A DNA stretch of 64,000 nt. Origin: Fimbriimonadales bacterium (lineage in GTDB: Bacteria; Armatimonadota; Fimbriimonadia; Fimbriimonadales; GBS-DC). Within the stretch, counting starts at the first letter, position 1, and every line of letters starts with the position of its first letter. Positions 18,767 to 27,915 of the stretch are shown here, piece by piece. Below the pieces are notes generated by a model. The model had not been told where the DNA came from, did not search any database, and was given only the letters and a program-made list of their open reading frames with translations. The stretch covers positions 310,001 to 374,000 of the forward strand of contig BPGO01000001.1 of assembly GCA_026003075.1 (NCBI GenBank). Reading direction: 5' to 3'. The position numbers and the translations under genes were made by a program.

Positions 18767-20542
18767 TTAAGGTTTCGGCAAGCCCAGCGCGCTCATCCAT
18801 TCGAGCAGTTTCTGACGGCGTGTGGCGTCGTCTTGGGGCAATTGCAGGGGGCGTCCTCGCGTATCCACCACCACACCCACCACGCCCCCTTCGAGCGTCG
18901 CTTCTACGGGTTTGCCCTTGCCCGCGCCGACATCGAAGTTGCGTGCAGGGCGCAGCGTTGCTTGGAGCGTCTCGCCCACCCCCAGCGGCAACACGCGCAA
19001 CTCGCCATAGCGGAAGACCTCGCTCTTGCCGTTGTATTCAATTGTGAGACACGGCTCGCCCTCTCTGCCCTGCCCCACTGGTGCGACGCAGGAACCTAAG
19101 CGGATTAAGCAGTCGCGGTCGAACACTTGCGCCGCCGCCTCAGGATGCACTGTCGACAGCACGCCGAGTTGGGGCATCATGAAGATCGAGTCGACTGCGA
19201 GCATCGTAACGCCTTCGGGCTGATAGGCGTCCATCATCATCAGGGCAGACTGGGCGCGTCGGGGCGCGTGGCTCAGCACGCCGCCGCTGCCGATAATCAT
19301 ATCGAGCGTCATCATCTGTACCAGCGTCTTGCCAGTTTCGGTTTGGTCTAACGCCTCGCCGATGGTACGCTGCTGTTGCACGCCTTTCAAACCGCGCGCC
19401 AGTTGCTTGTGATGGATGAACGCTAAGCGCAACGCCTCGCGTGCAACCGCTTGCTCCAGCAACAGGTCTTCATAGGTCTGGGGGATTGTGGTGGGACGAA
19501 TCATCTTGTTGCGGAGGCGGTTGCGCACCTCGTACTCTTCGATGTCAAACGGCAGCCAGCGGCGGATGTTCTGGATGCCCGTTTCCAGCATCACATTACA
19601 GATAGAATAGCTCATCCCCAAGTTCGCGCTTACTGTGCGGGTGTAGTTGCCATCGAACACCGAAAACACATCGGTCGTCGCGCCGCCGATGTCCACGCCT
19701 AAGATATTGATTCCCCGTTGCTCGGCGATGGTCACCATGATTTTGCCCACCGCGTTCGGAGTCGACATAATGTCGGCGGAGGTCCAGGTCATCAGTTTGG
19801 AATAGCCCGGCGCCTGCTGCATCACATGTTCCAGGAACAGTTCGTGGATTGCTTCGCGTGCCGGTCCGAGGTTCTCGCGGTCCAAGTCGGGGCGTAGGTT
19901 ATCGACGATGCGCAGGTCGAACCGTTCGCCGAGCAGGTGTTGGATTTCCTCGCGGGCGTCTTTGTTGCCGGCGAAGATGACGGGCAGGTTCATCGTGCCG
20001 AAGCGCGGGCGTGGGTCTGCCGCGATGAGCAGCTCGCCCAGCTCCACCAAGTGCGTCACGGTACCGCCATCCGTCCCACCCGACAAAAGCACAATGTCCG
20101 GGCGCAGTTCGCGCAAGCGTTGAATCTTCTGATAGTCCTTGCGTCCGTCGTCGATGGCGATGACATCCATAATAATCGCGCCGGCGCCGAGCGCGGCGCG
20201 CTGCGCACTTTCGGCGGACATCTGACGCACGACCCCCATGACCATCATCTGCAATCCGCCGCCGGCGCTGGAGGTGGACAGATACAAATCCACGCCCCGC
20301 TTCTCATCTTGCTGAGGCGTGAGGATTTTGCCGTCTTGGATGAGTTGTCGCCCGGTGAGGTCTTCCAGTTCGCGGGTGGCGTTCAGTACGCCGATGGTCA
20401 CATCGTCGAAGGGGGCTTCGACAGTCGTGGGCGCTTCGCCGCGATTGATGAGTCGGTACTCCTCGCCGCGTTTTTCAATCAAAATCGCTTTCGTGGTCGT
20501 ACTACCGCAGTCGGTCGCTAAAATCGAGCGCACTTCCGCCAT
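18767..20542 (-). CDS. MutL/GlmL family ASKHA ATPase (glutamate mutase chaperone-like)
   Basis: 591 residues. Two actin-fold phosphate motifs are visible: 'LATDCGSTTTKAILIEKRG' at the N-terminus and 'ILGVDIGGATTDVFSVFDG' near residue 280. This matches the GlmL/MutL family encoded with B12-dependent glutamate mutase, where it is thought to act as a reactivase-like chaperone. (It is unrelated to mismatch-repair MutL.) No mutase S/E subunits, B12 genes or methylaspartase lie in the window, so its client is elsewhere. GGTATACT lies 36 bases upstream and GGAGAGAG provides a Shine-Dalgarno. Confidence is high for the family and low for the physiological role. Confidence 0.88.
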   Translation of the reverse strand: MAEVRSILATDCGSTTTKAILIEKRGEEYRLINRGEAPTTVEAPFDDVTIGVLNATRELEDLTGRQLIQDGKILTPQQDEKRGVDLYLSTSSAGGGLQMMVMGVVRQMSAESAQRAALGAGAIIMDVIAIDDGRKDYQKIQRLRELRPDIVLLSGGTDGGTVTHLVELGELLIAADPRPRFGTMNLPVIFAGNKDAREEIQHLLGERFDLRIVDNLRPDLDRENLGPAREAIHELFLEHVMQQAPGYSKLMTWTSADIMSTPNAVGKIMVTIAEQRGINILGVDIGGATTDVFSVFDGNYTRTVSANLGMSYSICNVMLETGIQNIRRWLPFDIEEYEVRNRLRNKMIRPTTIPQTYEDLLLEQAVAREALRLAFIHHKQLARGLKGVQQQRTIGEALDQTETGKTLVQMMTLDMIIGSGGVLSHAPRRAQSALMMMDAYQPEGVTMLAVDSIFMMPQLGVLSTVHPEAAAQVFDRDCLIRLGSCVAPVGQGREGEPCLTIEYNGKSEVFRYGELRVLPLGVGETLQATLRPARNFDVGAGKGKPVEATLEGGVVGVVVDTRGRPLQLPQDDATRRQKLLEWMSALGLPKP

Positions 20543-20617
20543 AGGCTCTCTCTCCTGCCCTGCGAATGGGCGCAGAATAGTATACCTAACTGCCCGATGA
20601 CCGCTACCCTGAGCGAA

Positions 20618-21823
20618 TTACGCTTGTAGCCGACCTTTCTGCAATAGGATTTCACGCACTGCCCGAATCAGTTGCTCCGCACATTCGCGCTTGCTCATAA
20701 GCGGTAGCGGCACGACGCGCCCATCCGCATAAATAAGGGTGAGGCGGTTTGTGTCTACCTCGAAGCCACTGTCTGGCTCCAGCACATTGTTCACTGCAAT
20801 GAGGTCTAAATTTTTGCGTGTGAGTTTTTCTTGCGCGTGATGCAAGATTTTATCGGTTTCGGCTGCGAAGCCGACCGCTACTCGGTCGCCTTTACGCTGC
20901 GCCACCGTGCCGAGAATATCGGGATTGGCGACCATGGGGAGTGTCCAGCGTTGCGATTGGCGTTTGCGTTTGGTGGGGAGGGGGCGTTCGGGGCGATAAT
21001 CGGCGACGGCTGCCGTTGCGATGAACACATCACACGCCTCAAAAGCCGCCTGCACTGCCTCGAACATCTGTTGCGCCGTCTGTACGCGCACCACCTCGGC
21101 GCCAACAGGCGGGGTTAGCGAAGTGGGTCCGGTAATGAGCTGCACTTCTGCCCCGTGCGCCAGGGCGGCTTCGGCGACGGCGTAGCCCATTTTCCCACTG
21201 GAGCGATTGCCCACGAATCGCACAGGGTCGATCGGCTCGTAGGTGGGGCCTGCAGTGATGAGGACCCGCACCCCATGAAGGTCGTGTTTGCGTTGCAAGC
21301 GTTGCTGCACCGCCTGCACGATGATGGGAGTATCGGCGATTTTGCCCCAGCCCTCGTCGCCGCACGCCATCACCCCATAGGTGGGGTCGATGAATTCCAC
21401 CCCACGCGCGCGCAAGGTCTGCACATGCGCTTGGGTAGCGGGATGCGTCCACATCACGGGGTTCATCGCAGGCGCAACGAGAATCGGCGCGCGGGTCGCC
21501 AGGGCAATCGTGGTGAGCATATCATCCGCCAGTCCCAGCGCAAGGCGAGCTATCGTGTGCGCGGTGGCAGGGGCAATCAGGATGAGGTCGGAGTCTTGTG
21601 CCAAGCGGATGTGGGCAATCTGCCCCGGCTCGGGTTCGTCGAATACATCGACCACGACAGGGTTCCCCGTGAGCGCAGCCAAAGTGGCAGGGCTAATCAG
21701 GCGCGTCGCGGAATGGGTCATTACCACGCGCACAGTATGCCCCGCACGCATCAACTCTCGGGCGACATCGCACGCCCGATACGCCGCGATACTGCCCGTA
21801 ACGCCCAGTAGAATAGTAGACAC
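20618..21823 (-). CDS. coaBC: Bifunctional phosphopantothenoylcysteine decarboxylase / phosphopantothenate-cysteine ligase
   Basis: 401 residues, the normal length. It makes 4'-phosphopantetheine from 4'-phosphopantothenate in two steps of CoA synthesis. The N-terminal flavoprotein (CoaC) begins 'STILLGVTGSIAAYRACD' and has the 'PAMNPVMW' substrate clamp. The C-terminal CoaB begins 'GVRVLITAGPTYEPIDPVRF' and contains 'GNRSSGKMGYAVAEAAL'. The start is GTG 21823. The only frame extension upstream has no homology, and a -10 element ends seven bases ahead, so the mRNA is probably leaderless. Confidence 0.97.
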   Translation of the reverse strand: MSTILLGVTGSIAAYRACDVARELMRAGHTVRVVMTHSATRLISPATLAALTGNPVVVDVFDEPEPGQIAHIRLAQDSDLILIAPATAHTIARLALGLADDMLTTIALATRAPILVAPAMNPVMWTHPATQAHVQTLRARGVEFIDPTYGVMACGDEGWGKIADTPIIVQAVQQRLQRKHDLHGVRVLITAGPTYEPIDPVRFVGNRSSGKMGYAVAEAALAHGAEVQLITGPTSLTPPVGAEVVRVQTAQQMFEAVQAAFEACDVFIATAAVADYRPERPLPTKRKRQSQRWTLPMVANPDILGTVAQRKGDRVAVGFAAETDKILHHAQEKLTRKNLDLIAVNNVLEPDSGFEVDTNRLTLIYADGRVVPLPLMSKRECAEQLIRAVREILLQKGRLQA

Positions 21824-21830
21824 CGCAGGG

Positions 21831-21838
21831 ATTATACC
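21831..21838 (-). promoter_or_regulatory. -10 element GGTATAAT of leaderless coaBC
   Basis: Minus-strand GGTATAAT is followed by CCCTGCG and then the GTG start. The transcription start would coincide with the start codon. No TTGACA-like -35 is visible at 16-18 bases. Confidence 0.65.
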
Positions 21839-21932
21839 AACTGCGCCTCGTGGACATCGTCCGTGCCGTCGCACCCAAGCTCGCTTGAAGCAGGTGCAAC
21901 GGCGCGGATGTCAACCATAAGCAACGGCAGGT

Positions 21933-23837
21933 TTAGAACTTGTATCCCAAGTTGGTCGCGAACACGCCCGCACGGTTGCCTGCTGGGCTGGGACCGCCAC
22001 TCAATAACGCAACGCCTTTGCCGTTGGTGTTGATGTACTGATAGAGCAGATTGAACTCGATGTTTTCGCCAAGATCGTAGGCAGCGCGGAGCGTGAGGTA
22101 ATTCCACTCTGGCTTACCCCGCTGGTTGTTGAGGGCGAAGCTATTAATTTCCCAGCCGACATGCTCGTAGGTGAGGCTGAACCGCCAGCGTGGGTTGTAG
22201 CGATAACTTGCATCCAACATCACACGGCGCAGGCGGTCGTTTCCTTGATAGCCTCTGTTGAACGCGAGCTTCGCTGTCCCAGTGTAAAAGTCCGCCGTTA
22301 ATCGGAGGGTCAGGTCGTTGCTCACTTGATAGGTGGCGTTCAAGTAAGTGCCTTTTATGTCTGATGGGTTATAGAGGTAGCCGATGCGCCCCCAGTTGCC
22401 CGGCGCGACGAAATACGGTTCAATCTCGCGATAACCGATCAGCGCATCCCAGCGTTCGTTGAAGCGATAGCTCGCGCTGATATCGAACGCCTTGTTGCGA
22501 CTGCCGACCACACGATTGTCGCCGCGTTGGAGGAGGCTCACGGCGTACTCAAACCGCACATCAATATCGCTGAAACGGGAGCCTAAGTCGAACCCCAGCA
22601 CATCCACGCGGTTGACATCCGTGCGCACGGTGTTATTCAGGTGGGTGAAGGTACGATTCCGCCCAACGCCCGCGGCGAAATAGGTCGCGCCGAGGCGCAC
22701 GGGATACTCCGTGATGTTGAACTGATAGTCCAGGCGTACTCCCGCCAGTTGGTCTGCAGGCGCACTTACCGAGGCGTTGTGGTTCGCAAAGTAGATGGGG
22801 AAAAAGCGCGTCGTGTTCGAGCGGATACCGTAGCTGCTGAGCTTGAACAACTGCACGCTGAGGTTGCCAAACGCGGCGCTTAATAGTGCGCCGTCCGCGC
22901 GGTATGCTCGGTCGCGATAGCGTGCGAAATCCAGATAGTAGTCGGGTTCGATTCGCTGGAAAGTGTACGGCGTGAGTTTCATAGGCACGCGCCCTACCTG
23001 TGCTTGCACGCGCGTTCCGAAGAGGTCTAAGGGAGCGGTGATATACGCCTCCCAGAGAGCGACATCCGTTGCCCCAACCGTGTAGGCGTTTCTGTTGAGG
23101 CGCAACGAGTCTGCCAAGCGGGTCGCTTCGCGTGTGTAGGGGAGATAGTTGCCCACGATGATGGTCGCCTTCGCGTCCACCTGTTCGTTGACGGGCATGT
23201 CGATGTTCAGCCCGAGCTCGTGCAGCACGCCGACACTTTGCAGGAATTTCCCAGAGGGGTTGATGGCGTTCCCGTTCAGGGTGTAGGCGCTGCGTTTGTC
23301 GTAGCTGTGCGTTCCGAACACGGCGAGGGTCATGTCGCCTGTGAGCCGCTGCTCGCGGCGCTCCTCACGGCGAATGCGTGCCTCCAAATCGGCGAGGTCG
23401 CGTCGCAAGTCACGCATGCTAATCGTGAGCTGACTCATCTCAGGCTCAAACTCTTGCGCGAGGCGTTGCAGATTCTCGACGGCGCTGCGCAGTTGGAGCA
23501 GTTCGCGTGCTGCCTGCTGCAACTCCTGAACCTGTCGCTCTGGGGACGCTGGTTGTGGGGTTTGATCCGGGGGCGTCTGCGGACTCAGTCGCGCCTCCAG
23601 CTGACGAATACGCTCTTCGATCACGCGATAAGCGCGGGCGATCGCCTGCGCGAACTCGGCACGGGTTATGGGGCGATTAGGTTGGAACTCGCCGCCCGGG
23701 AAACCTTCCAAAATGCGCAGCCGTACCAACTCGCGAATCGCCTGATACGCCCAGTGCCCGGGCGGTACATCGCGCATCTGTGTCCATGCGCACGCCGTTA
23801 TCAGTCCTGCCGTAATGAGAACTATGCCTGTCCGCAT
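21933..23837 (-). CDS. SLH-domain outer-membrane beta-barrel protein (porin-like)
   Basis: 634 residues. A signal peptide (1-19) is followed by one SLH domain ('PPGHWAYQAIRELVRLRIL', 'FQPNRPITRAEFAQAIARAY'), a coiled coil at about 75-165 with many Gln/Leu/Arg heptads, and then a long region of alternating hydrophobic/polar strands ending in 'FATNLGYKF', whose terminal Phe is the classic barrel-assembly signal. This is the architecture of Deinococcus SlpA, cyanobacterial porins and Negativicutes OmpM, in which the SLH domain ties the barrel to cell-wall polymer. It implies a diderm envelope. AAGGAGGAG precedes the ATG. Confidence 0.88.
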   Translation of the reverse strand: MRTGIVLITAGLITACAWTQMRDVPPGHWAYQAIRELVRLRILEGFPGGEFQPNRPITRAEFAQAIARAYRVIEERIRQLEARLSPQTPPDQTPQPASPERQVQELQQAARELLQLRSAVENLQRLAQEFEPEMSQLTISMRDLRRDLADLEARIRREERREQRLTGDMTLAVFGTHSYDKRSAYTLNGNAINPSGKFLQSVGVLHELGLNIDMPVNEQVDAKATIIVGNYLPYTREATRLADSLRLNRNAYTVGATDVALWEAYITAPLDLFGTRVQAQVGRVPMKLTPYTFQRIEPDYYLDFARYRDRAYRADGALLSAAFGNLSVQLFKLSSYGIRSNTTRFFPIYFANHNASVSAPADQLAGVRLDYQFNITEYPVRLGATYFAAGVGRNRTFTHLNNTVRTDVNRVDVLGFDLGSRFSDIDVRFEYAVSLLQRGDNRVVGSRNKAFDISASYRFNERWDALIGYREIEPYFVAPGNWGRIGYLYNPSDIKGTYLNATYQVSNDLTLRLTADFYTGTAKLAFNRGYQGNDRLRRVMLDASYRYNPRWRFSLTYEHVGWEINSFALNNQRGKPEWNYLTLRAAYDLGENIEFNLLYQYINTNGKGVALLSGGPSPAGNRAGVFATNLGYKF

Positions 23838-23925
23838 TGTCTCCTCCTTGAGTAAGGTCGCGTGTATGATACCCGCTCGCGCAAGGTATACTGACGCACG
23901 AATCGCTTGGGGTTAGAATCCGCTT

Positions 23926-24843
23926 ATGAAGATGGTGATAGCCGGCGGCGCGGGTTTTATTGGCAAGGCAATGGTGCGGGCATGGGCATCGGAACACCAT
24001 CTGATGATACTCACGCGTGCTCCTGAACGCGCCCAGTCCCAGTTGCCCGAAGGGGCGCGCGCCCTCGGCTGGGACGGCACAGAGCTGGGGGATTGGGTAC
24101 CGCATCTGGAAGGTGCGGATGTGTTGATTAACCTGACAGGCGAGTCCATCGCCCAGCGCTGGACGCCTGCGGTGAAACAGCGACTTTGGGATAGCCGCGT
24201 GAAGACCACCGCGCTGTTGACGCAGGCGGTTCAGCAGTTGCAATCGCCCCCGCGCGTGATGCTGCAGGCGTCAGCGATTGGCATTTACGACCAGAATCCC
24301 GAAACTACCTGCGACGAGTCGTGCCCACCGGGTTCAGGGTTTTTAGCCGAGTTGGGCAAGGCGTGGGAATCCGCCGCGCAGCCTGTGCAAGAGCGAGGTG
24401 TGCGCCTGTGCCTGATGCGCTTTGGGGTGGTGTTGGGTGAAGGCGGGGGCGCGTTGGAACGCATGCTCACCCCGTTCAAACTCGGCATGGGCGGTCCGCT
24501 GGGGTCGGGCAAACAGTGGCTCTCATGGGTTCACATTGAGGATGTGGTGGGCGCAGCAGCGCTCCTGATAGAGCGGGACGAATTGTCAGGTGCGTTCAAC
24601 TTCACCGCTCCAAACCCTGTCACGATGAACGCGTTCGCCAAGACGCTCGGCAAGGTGCTGTTGCGCCCCTCGTTCGTGCGTGCGCCTGCGTTCGCGCTGC
24701 GCTTGATGCTGGGCGAAGCCGCTGATGCGCTGCTACAGGGGTCGCGCGTGTTGCCCAAGCGACTGCTCGAAGCAGGCTACGGATTCCAATATCCCCATCT
24801 GGAAGATGCGCTGCGCCATCTGCTCGCCTCCGACCACGCCTAA
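23926..24843 (+). CDS. TIGR01777 family NAD(P)-binding epimerase-like protein
   Basis: 305 residues of the extended short-chain dehydrogenase fold. It starts 'MKMVIAGGAGFIGKAMV' with the GxxGxxG nucleotide motif, has 'LINLTGESIAQRW' and ends with the family-typical C-terminal segment ('GSRVLPKRLLEAGYGFQYP'). Homologues are sometimes called YfcH or 'cell division inhibitor SulA', but no activity is established. Two candidate -10 elements lie ahead: GGTATACT at 23885-23892 (33 nt before the ATG) and TAGAAT at 23914-23919 (6 nt before, with CTGACG 17 bases further up). There is no convincing Shine-Dalgarno. Confidence 0.88.
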   Translation: MKMVIAGGAGFIGKAMVRAWASEHHLMILTRAPERAQSQLPEGARALGWDGTELGDWVPHLEGADVLINLTGESIAQRWTPAVKQRLWDSRVKTTALLTQAVQQLQSPPRVMLQASAIGIYDQNPETTCDESCPPGSGFLAELGKAWESAAQPVQERGVRLCLMRFGVVLGEGGGALERMLTPFKLGMGGPLGSGKQWLSWVHIEDVVGAAALLIERDELSGAFNFTAPNPVTMNAFAKTLGKVLLRPSFVRAPAFALRLMLGEAADALLQGSRVLPKRLLEAGYGFQYPHLEDALRHLLASDHA

Positions 24844-24846
24844 GCA

Positions 24847-24854
24847 GGTATAAT
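24847..24854 (+). promoter_or_regulatory. -10 element GGTATAAT upstream of the PhyH gene
   Basis: It lies directly after the preceding stop codon and 14 bases before ATG 24869. The predicted leader is only about seven bases and carries no Shine-Dalgarno. Confidence 0.55.
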
Positions 24855-24868
24855 CACCGAGACCAACG

Positions 24869-25705
24869 ATGGCGATACCCGACAAACAATACACGCTCAC
24901 CGACGAGCAGGTGACTTTCTATCGGGAGCAGGGCTATTTGCACATTCCTGGCGTCCTCACTCGCGAGGAAGCAAACCGCTTGCGCGAGGAAGCCCACGCC
25001 CTGATTCGTCGACTTGCTGAGACGCGCGGCGGTGAGAGCGCGGTGCAAGCCCAGTGGGGGAGCGCGCAACTTGTCTCCGACCTGCCCACCACGCTCTTGC
25101 ACTGTCATAATGCGCAGTTCCACAGCGCTGCGTTCACGCGCCTTATCTGCGACCCGCGCCTCACCGACCGCATCGCGGACTTAATCGGACCCAACATCCA
25201 GCTGCACCACACAAAGCTCTTCATCAAGCCTCCCGAACGCGGTGCGCCGTTCCCGATGCACCAAGACTACCCCTACTTCCCCCACGAGAAGCACACGATG
25301 CTCGCTGCGATTTTCTTCTTTGACGACGCGCCCCCGGAAAAAGGCTGTCTTCTGGTCGTTCCGGGGAGCCACAAACTTGGTCCGATTCCGCACGAGCGCG
25401 AGGGGGGCTGGCACCTGCCCATCGAGCAGTACCCTTTAGAGAGCGCAACGCCTGTCCCGGCTCAGGCGGGCGATGTGGTGGTTTTTAACTACCTCACGAT
25501 TCACGGCTCTGGGGTCAATACGACTTCGGAAGCACGTACGACGCTGCTGGTGCAGATGCGCGACCCGACCGACCACCCCACCGTCGCCACGCACCTCTCG
25601 CGCGGGCAAGGTATGATGTTGCGCGGGATCGACCCCGAAGCCGACGCCGATCCCTCCGTCGGCTCGGAGTCGCGATACCTGCGCCGTCTCCACAACCCAA
25701 CCTGA
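24869..25705 (+). CDS. Phytanoyl-CoA dioxygenase (PhyH) family protein
   Basis: 278 residues, Fe(II)/2-oxoglutarate oxygenase fold. The iron ligands are seen as HxD in 'FPMHQDYPYFP' and the distal His in 'YLTIHGSGVNTTSEARTT', whose Arg is the likely 2-oxoglutarate anchor. The N-terminus ('LTDEQVTFYREQGYLHIPGV') is the standard PhyH opening. Bacterial PhyH proteins hydroxylate many different small molecules, so the substrate is unknown. It is a single gene between the epimerase and ftsH. Confidence 0.92.
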   Translation: MAIPDKQYTLTDEQVTFYREQGYLHIPGVLTREEANRLREEAHALIRRLAETRGGESAVQAQWGSAQLVSDLPTTLLHCHNAQFHSAAFTRLICDPRLTDRIADLIGPNIQLHHTKLFIKPPERGAPFPMHQDYPYFPHEKHTMLAAIFFFDDAPPEKGCLLVVPGSHKLGPIPHEREGGWHLPIEQYPLESATPVPAQAGDVVVFNYLTIHGSGVNTTSEARTTLLVQMRDPTDHPTVATHLSRGQGMMLRGIDPEADADPSVGSESRYLRRLHNPT

Positions 25706-25735
25706 CAAATACGGGAACCTGCCCCGAACTTTTCA

Positions 25736-25840
25736 GGTATACTCTATTGCGTGAGGAATCGCCCCTGACGGGGCGAACGGCAAACGCCGATAATCCGTCT
25801 ATATAAACTTGGGTATCCTTAGCGCAATCACAGGAGGCGT
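25736..25840 (+). promoter_or_regulatory. ftsH promoter and structured leader
   Basis: GGTATACT (25736-25743) is followed by a hairpin TCGCCCC-TGAC-GGGGCGA (25759-25776), a smaller hairpin CGGC-AAAC-GCCG (25778-25789), and a second AT-rich patch with GATAAT and TATATAAAC near 25790-25808. The Shine-Dalgarno AGGAGG lies six to seven bases before ATG 25841. Two start sites with a folded leader would suit stress control, but no CIRCE or heat-shock motif is visible. Confidence 0.45.
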
Positions 25841-27781
25841 ATGTTGAGCAAGAACGCACGCACTTTTTTGACCATCGTGGGGTTTGTGTTGGTGTTGCTG
25901 CTCCTGATGCAATACCTGCGTCAATTGCAGCCGATGGGCGCACGCGAGTTGACCTACACCGACCTCGTGAATGCAGTGCAGCAGCGTACGATCGCCGAAG
26001 CGACCGTGCAGGGCAATCGGCTCGTGGGGACGCTGAAGGACGGCGCCGCGTTCCACGCTGCCCTGCCCCCTGAAGGCTCCGCACGCGATACGCTCTATAA
26101 GCAGATGACCGAAGCCGGAATCCGTCTCAAATTCACCGAAGACAGCCGCGTGCCCGATTATCTAAGCCAGATGCTGGGGACGTTTTTGGTGATTTTACTC
26201 ATTGGGGGGCTGTTCTGGTTCCTGCTCATGCGGTCGGCGCAGGCGGGGAATAATCAGGCGTTCTCGTTCGGCAAAGCGCGCGCGCGGCGCTACAACGAGA
26301 GCATTCCGCGCGTGACTTTCGACGATGTCGCAGGCGTGGAGGAAGCCAAACAGGAACTGGCAGAAATCGTAGACTATCTCAAGAACACGCAGAAGTACCA
26401 AAAACTCGGCGCAAAAATCCCCAAGGGCGTCCTGTTGCTGGGACCGCCCGGCTGTGGCAAGACGCTGCTGGCGCGCGCCGTAGCAGGCGAAGCCGGCGTG
26501 CCGTTCTTCCACATCAGCGGCTCCGATTTCGTGGAGATGTTCGTGGGTGTCGGTGCTGCGCGCGTGCGCGACCTGTTTGAGACCGCCAAGGCGAACCGCC
26601 CTGCCCTGATCTTCATCGACGAAATCGACGCCGTCGGACGCCAGCGCGGCACAGGACTTGGCGGCGGACACGATGAGCGCGAACAGACCCTCAACCAACT
26701 CCTTGTCGAAATGGACGGCTTTGACCCCAACCTGGGTATCATCGTCATCGCCGCCACGAACCGCGCCGATATTTTAGACCCTGCACTACTGCGTCCCGGA
26801 CGCTTCGACCGCCATATTGTCGTCGACCCACCCGATGTGGAGGGACGCAAAAAGATTCTGGAAGTCCACACCAAAGGCAAGCCGCTCGCGCCCGATGTCG
26901 ATTTGGAAGTGCTCGCCAAGCGCACGCCCGGCTTCACCGGAGCCGACTTGGCAAACCTCGTGAACGAGGCGGCGCTCATCGCTGCGCGACGCAACAAGAC
27001 ACGCATCAGCATGGAAGAGTTCGAGGAAGCCGTCGATCGCGTCATCGCGGGTCCTCAGCGACGCAATCGCGTGATCGATAAGCGCGAGCGCGAGGTGGTC
27101 GCCTATCACGAGGTGGGGCATGCAATCGTGGGCGAACTCTTGCCGGAAGCGGAACCCGTGCATAAAATTTCGATTCTGCCGCGGGGGATGGCGCTCGGCT
27201 ACACGATCCAGATGCCCGAACGCGACCGGTATCTCTATTCACGCCAAGCGCTGCTTGATCGTATCACCACGATGCTCGGCGGGCGCGTGGCGGAAGAGAT
27301 TGTCTTCGGCGAGGTGGGTACAGGGGCACACGACGACCTCAAACGCGCGACAGAAATCGCCCGCGCTATGGTCACCGAGTACGGCATGAGCGAGAAGCTC
27401 GGACCGCTCACCTTCGGCAGGCGGCACGGCAACCCCTTCCTGGGACGCGACATCATGGAAGACCGCAACTACAGCGAGCAGGTCGCCTACGAGATTGACC
27501 AAGAGGTGCGCCGCATCATTGAGGAGTGCTACCAGCGAGCGAAGGAAATCTTGACACGCAATCGCGACAAGATGGACCGAATCGTGCAGGCGTTGATGGA
27601 ACGCGAGAACCTCTCGCGTGAGGAGTTCCTGGCGCTGATGCGGGATGAAGAGGGCGAAGACCCTGTGCGGACAACCGAGCCTGCCCCGACAGAGCCACCC
27701 GTGGTTGCCCCAGAAACAGGCGCCGATGAGAGCGGTGCGCCCGCTAAACGCCTGCGCCCACGCGCCGCACCCAGCAGCTAA
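25841..27781 (+). CDS. ftsH: ATP-dependent zinc metalloprotease FtsH
   Basis: 646 residues. Two membrane helices (about 8-25 and 110-130) flank a small periplasmic domain. The AAA+ module follows with Walker A 'GPPGCGKT' (201-208), Walker B 'ALIFIDEID', the pore motif in '[17 protein letters not shown]' and the second region of homology '[18 protein letters not shown]'. The zinc protease site is HEVGH (423-427). It degrades misassembled membrane proteins and regulatory proteins as a hexamer. The C-terminal 40 residues are Pro/Glu/Ala-rich and probably disordered. Confidence 0.98.
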   Translation: MLSKNARTFLTIVGFVLVLLLLMQYLRQLQPMGARELTYTDLVNAVQQRTIAEATVQGNRLVGTLKDGAAFHAALPPEGSARDTLYKQMTEAGIRLKFTEDSRVPDYLSQMLGTFLVILLIGGLFWFLLMRSAQAGNNQAFSFGKARARRYNESIPRVTFDDVAGVEEAKQELAEIVDYLKNTQKYQKLGAKIPKGVLLLGPPGCGKTLLARAVAGEAGVPFFHISGSDFVEMFVGVGAARVRDLFETAKANRPALIFIDEIDAVGRQRGTGLGGGHDEREQTLNQLLVEMDGFDPNLGIIVIAATNRADILDPALLRPGRFDRHIVVDPPDVEGRKKILEVHTKGKPLAPDVDLEVLAKRTPGFTGADLANLVNEAALIAARRNKTRISMEEFEEAVDRVIAGPQRRNRVIDKREREVVAYHEVGHAIVGELLPEAEPVHKISILPRGMALGYTIQMPERDRYLYSRQALLDRITTMLGGRVAEEIVFGEVGTGAHDDLKRATEIARAMVTEYGMSEKLGPLTFGRRHGNPFLGRDIMEDRNYSEQVAYEIDQEVRRIIEECYQRAKEILTRNRDKMDRIVQALMERENLSREEFLALMRDEEGEDPVRTTEPAPTEPPVVAPETGADESGAPAKRLRPRAAPSS

Positions 27782-27782
27782 A

Positions 27783-27816
27783 ATGCGCCCCAGGGGGAGG
27801 GACACCCGGGGCGCAT
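27783..27816 (-). terminator. 9-bp GC-rich hairpin, T-tail on the minus strand
   Basis: The arms ATGCGCCCC and GGGGCGCAT lie immediately after the ftsH stop. Read on the minus strand the stem is followed by TTTTAG; on the plus strand no T-run follows. It may still end ftsH transcription, but its polarity favours stopping transcription that comes from the right. Confidence 0.5.
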
Positions 27817-27861
27817 CGGAGAGGGAGGGACAAGATGCTATGACCGCACACCATGCGGTGT

Positions 27862-27877
27862 AGCAACTTTCGTGCCA
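27862..27877. repeat. 16-bp repeat copy 1 (sigma-54-like when read on minus)
   Basis: AGCAACTTTCGTGCCA, also present at 29679-29694. Read on the minus strand it is TGGCAC-GAAAG-TTGC-T, which fits the sigma-54 -24/-12 consensus. Read on the plus strand its last six bases sit 17 bases before the TATAAT of the SPOR gene, so it may instead be an operator/-35 region. Confidence 0.45.
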
Positions 27878-27915
27878 TTCGAAGCGCCCCATGCTATAAT
27901 TTTGCGGAGGTCACT

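Noticed and set aside
23914-23919. TAGAAT as the sole promoter of the epimerase gene
   Set aside because: GGTATACT 28 bases further upstream fits the local motif better, so I do not count this gene among the firm leaderless cases.
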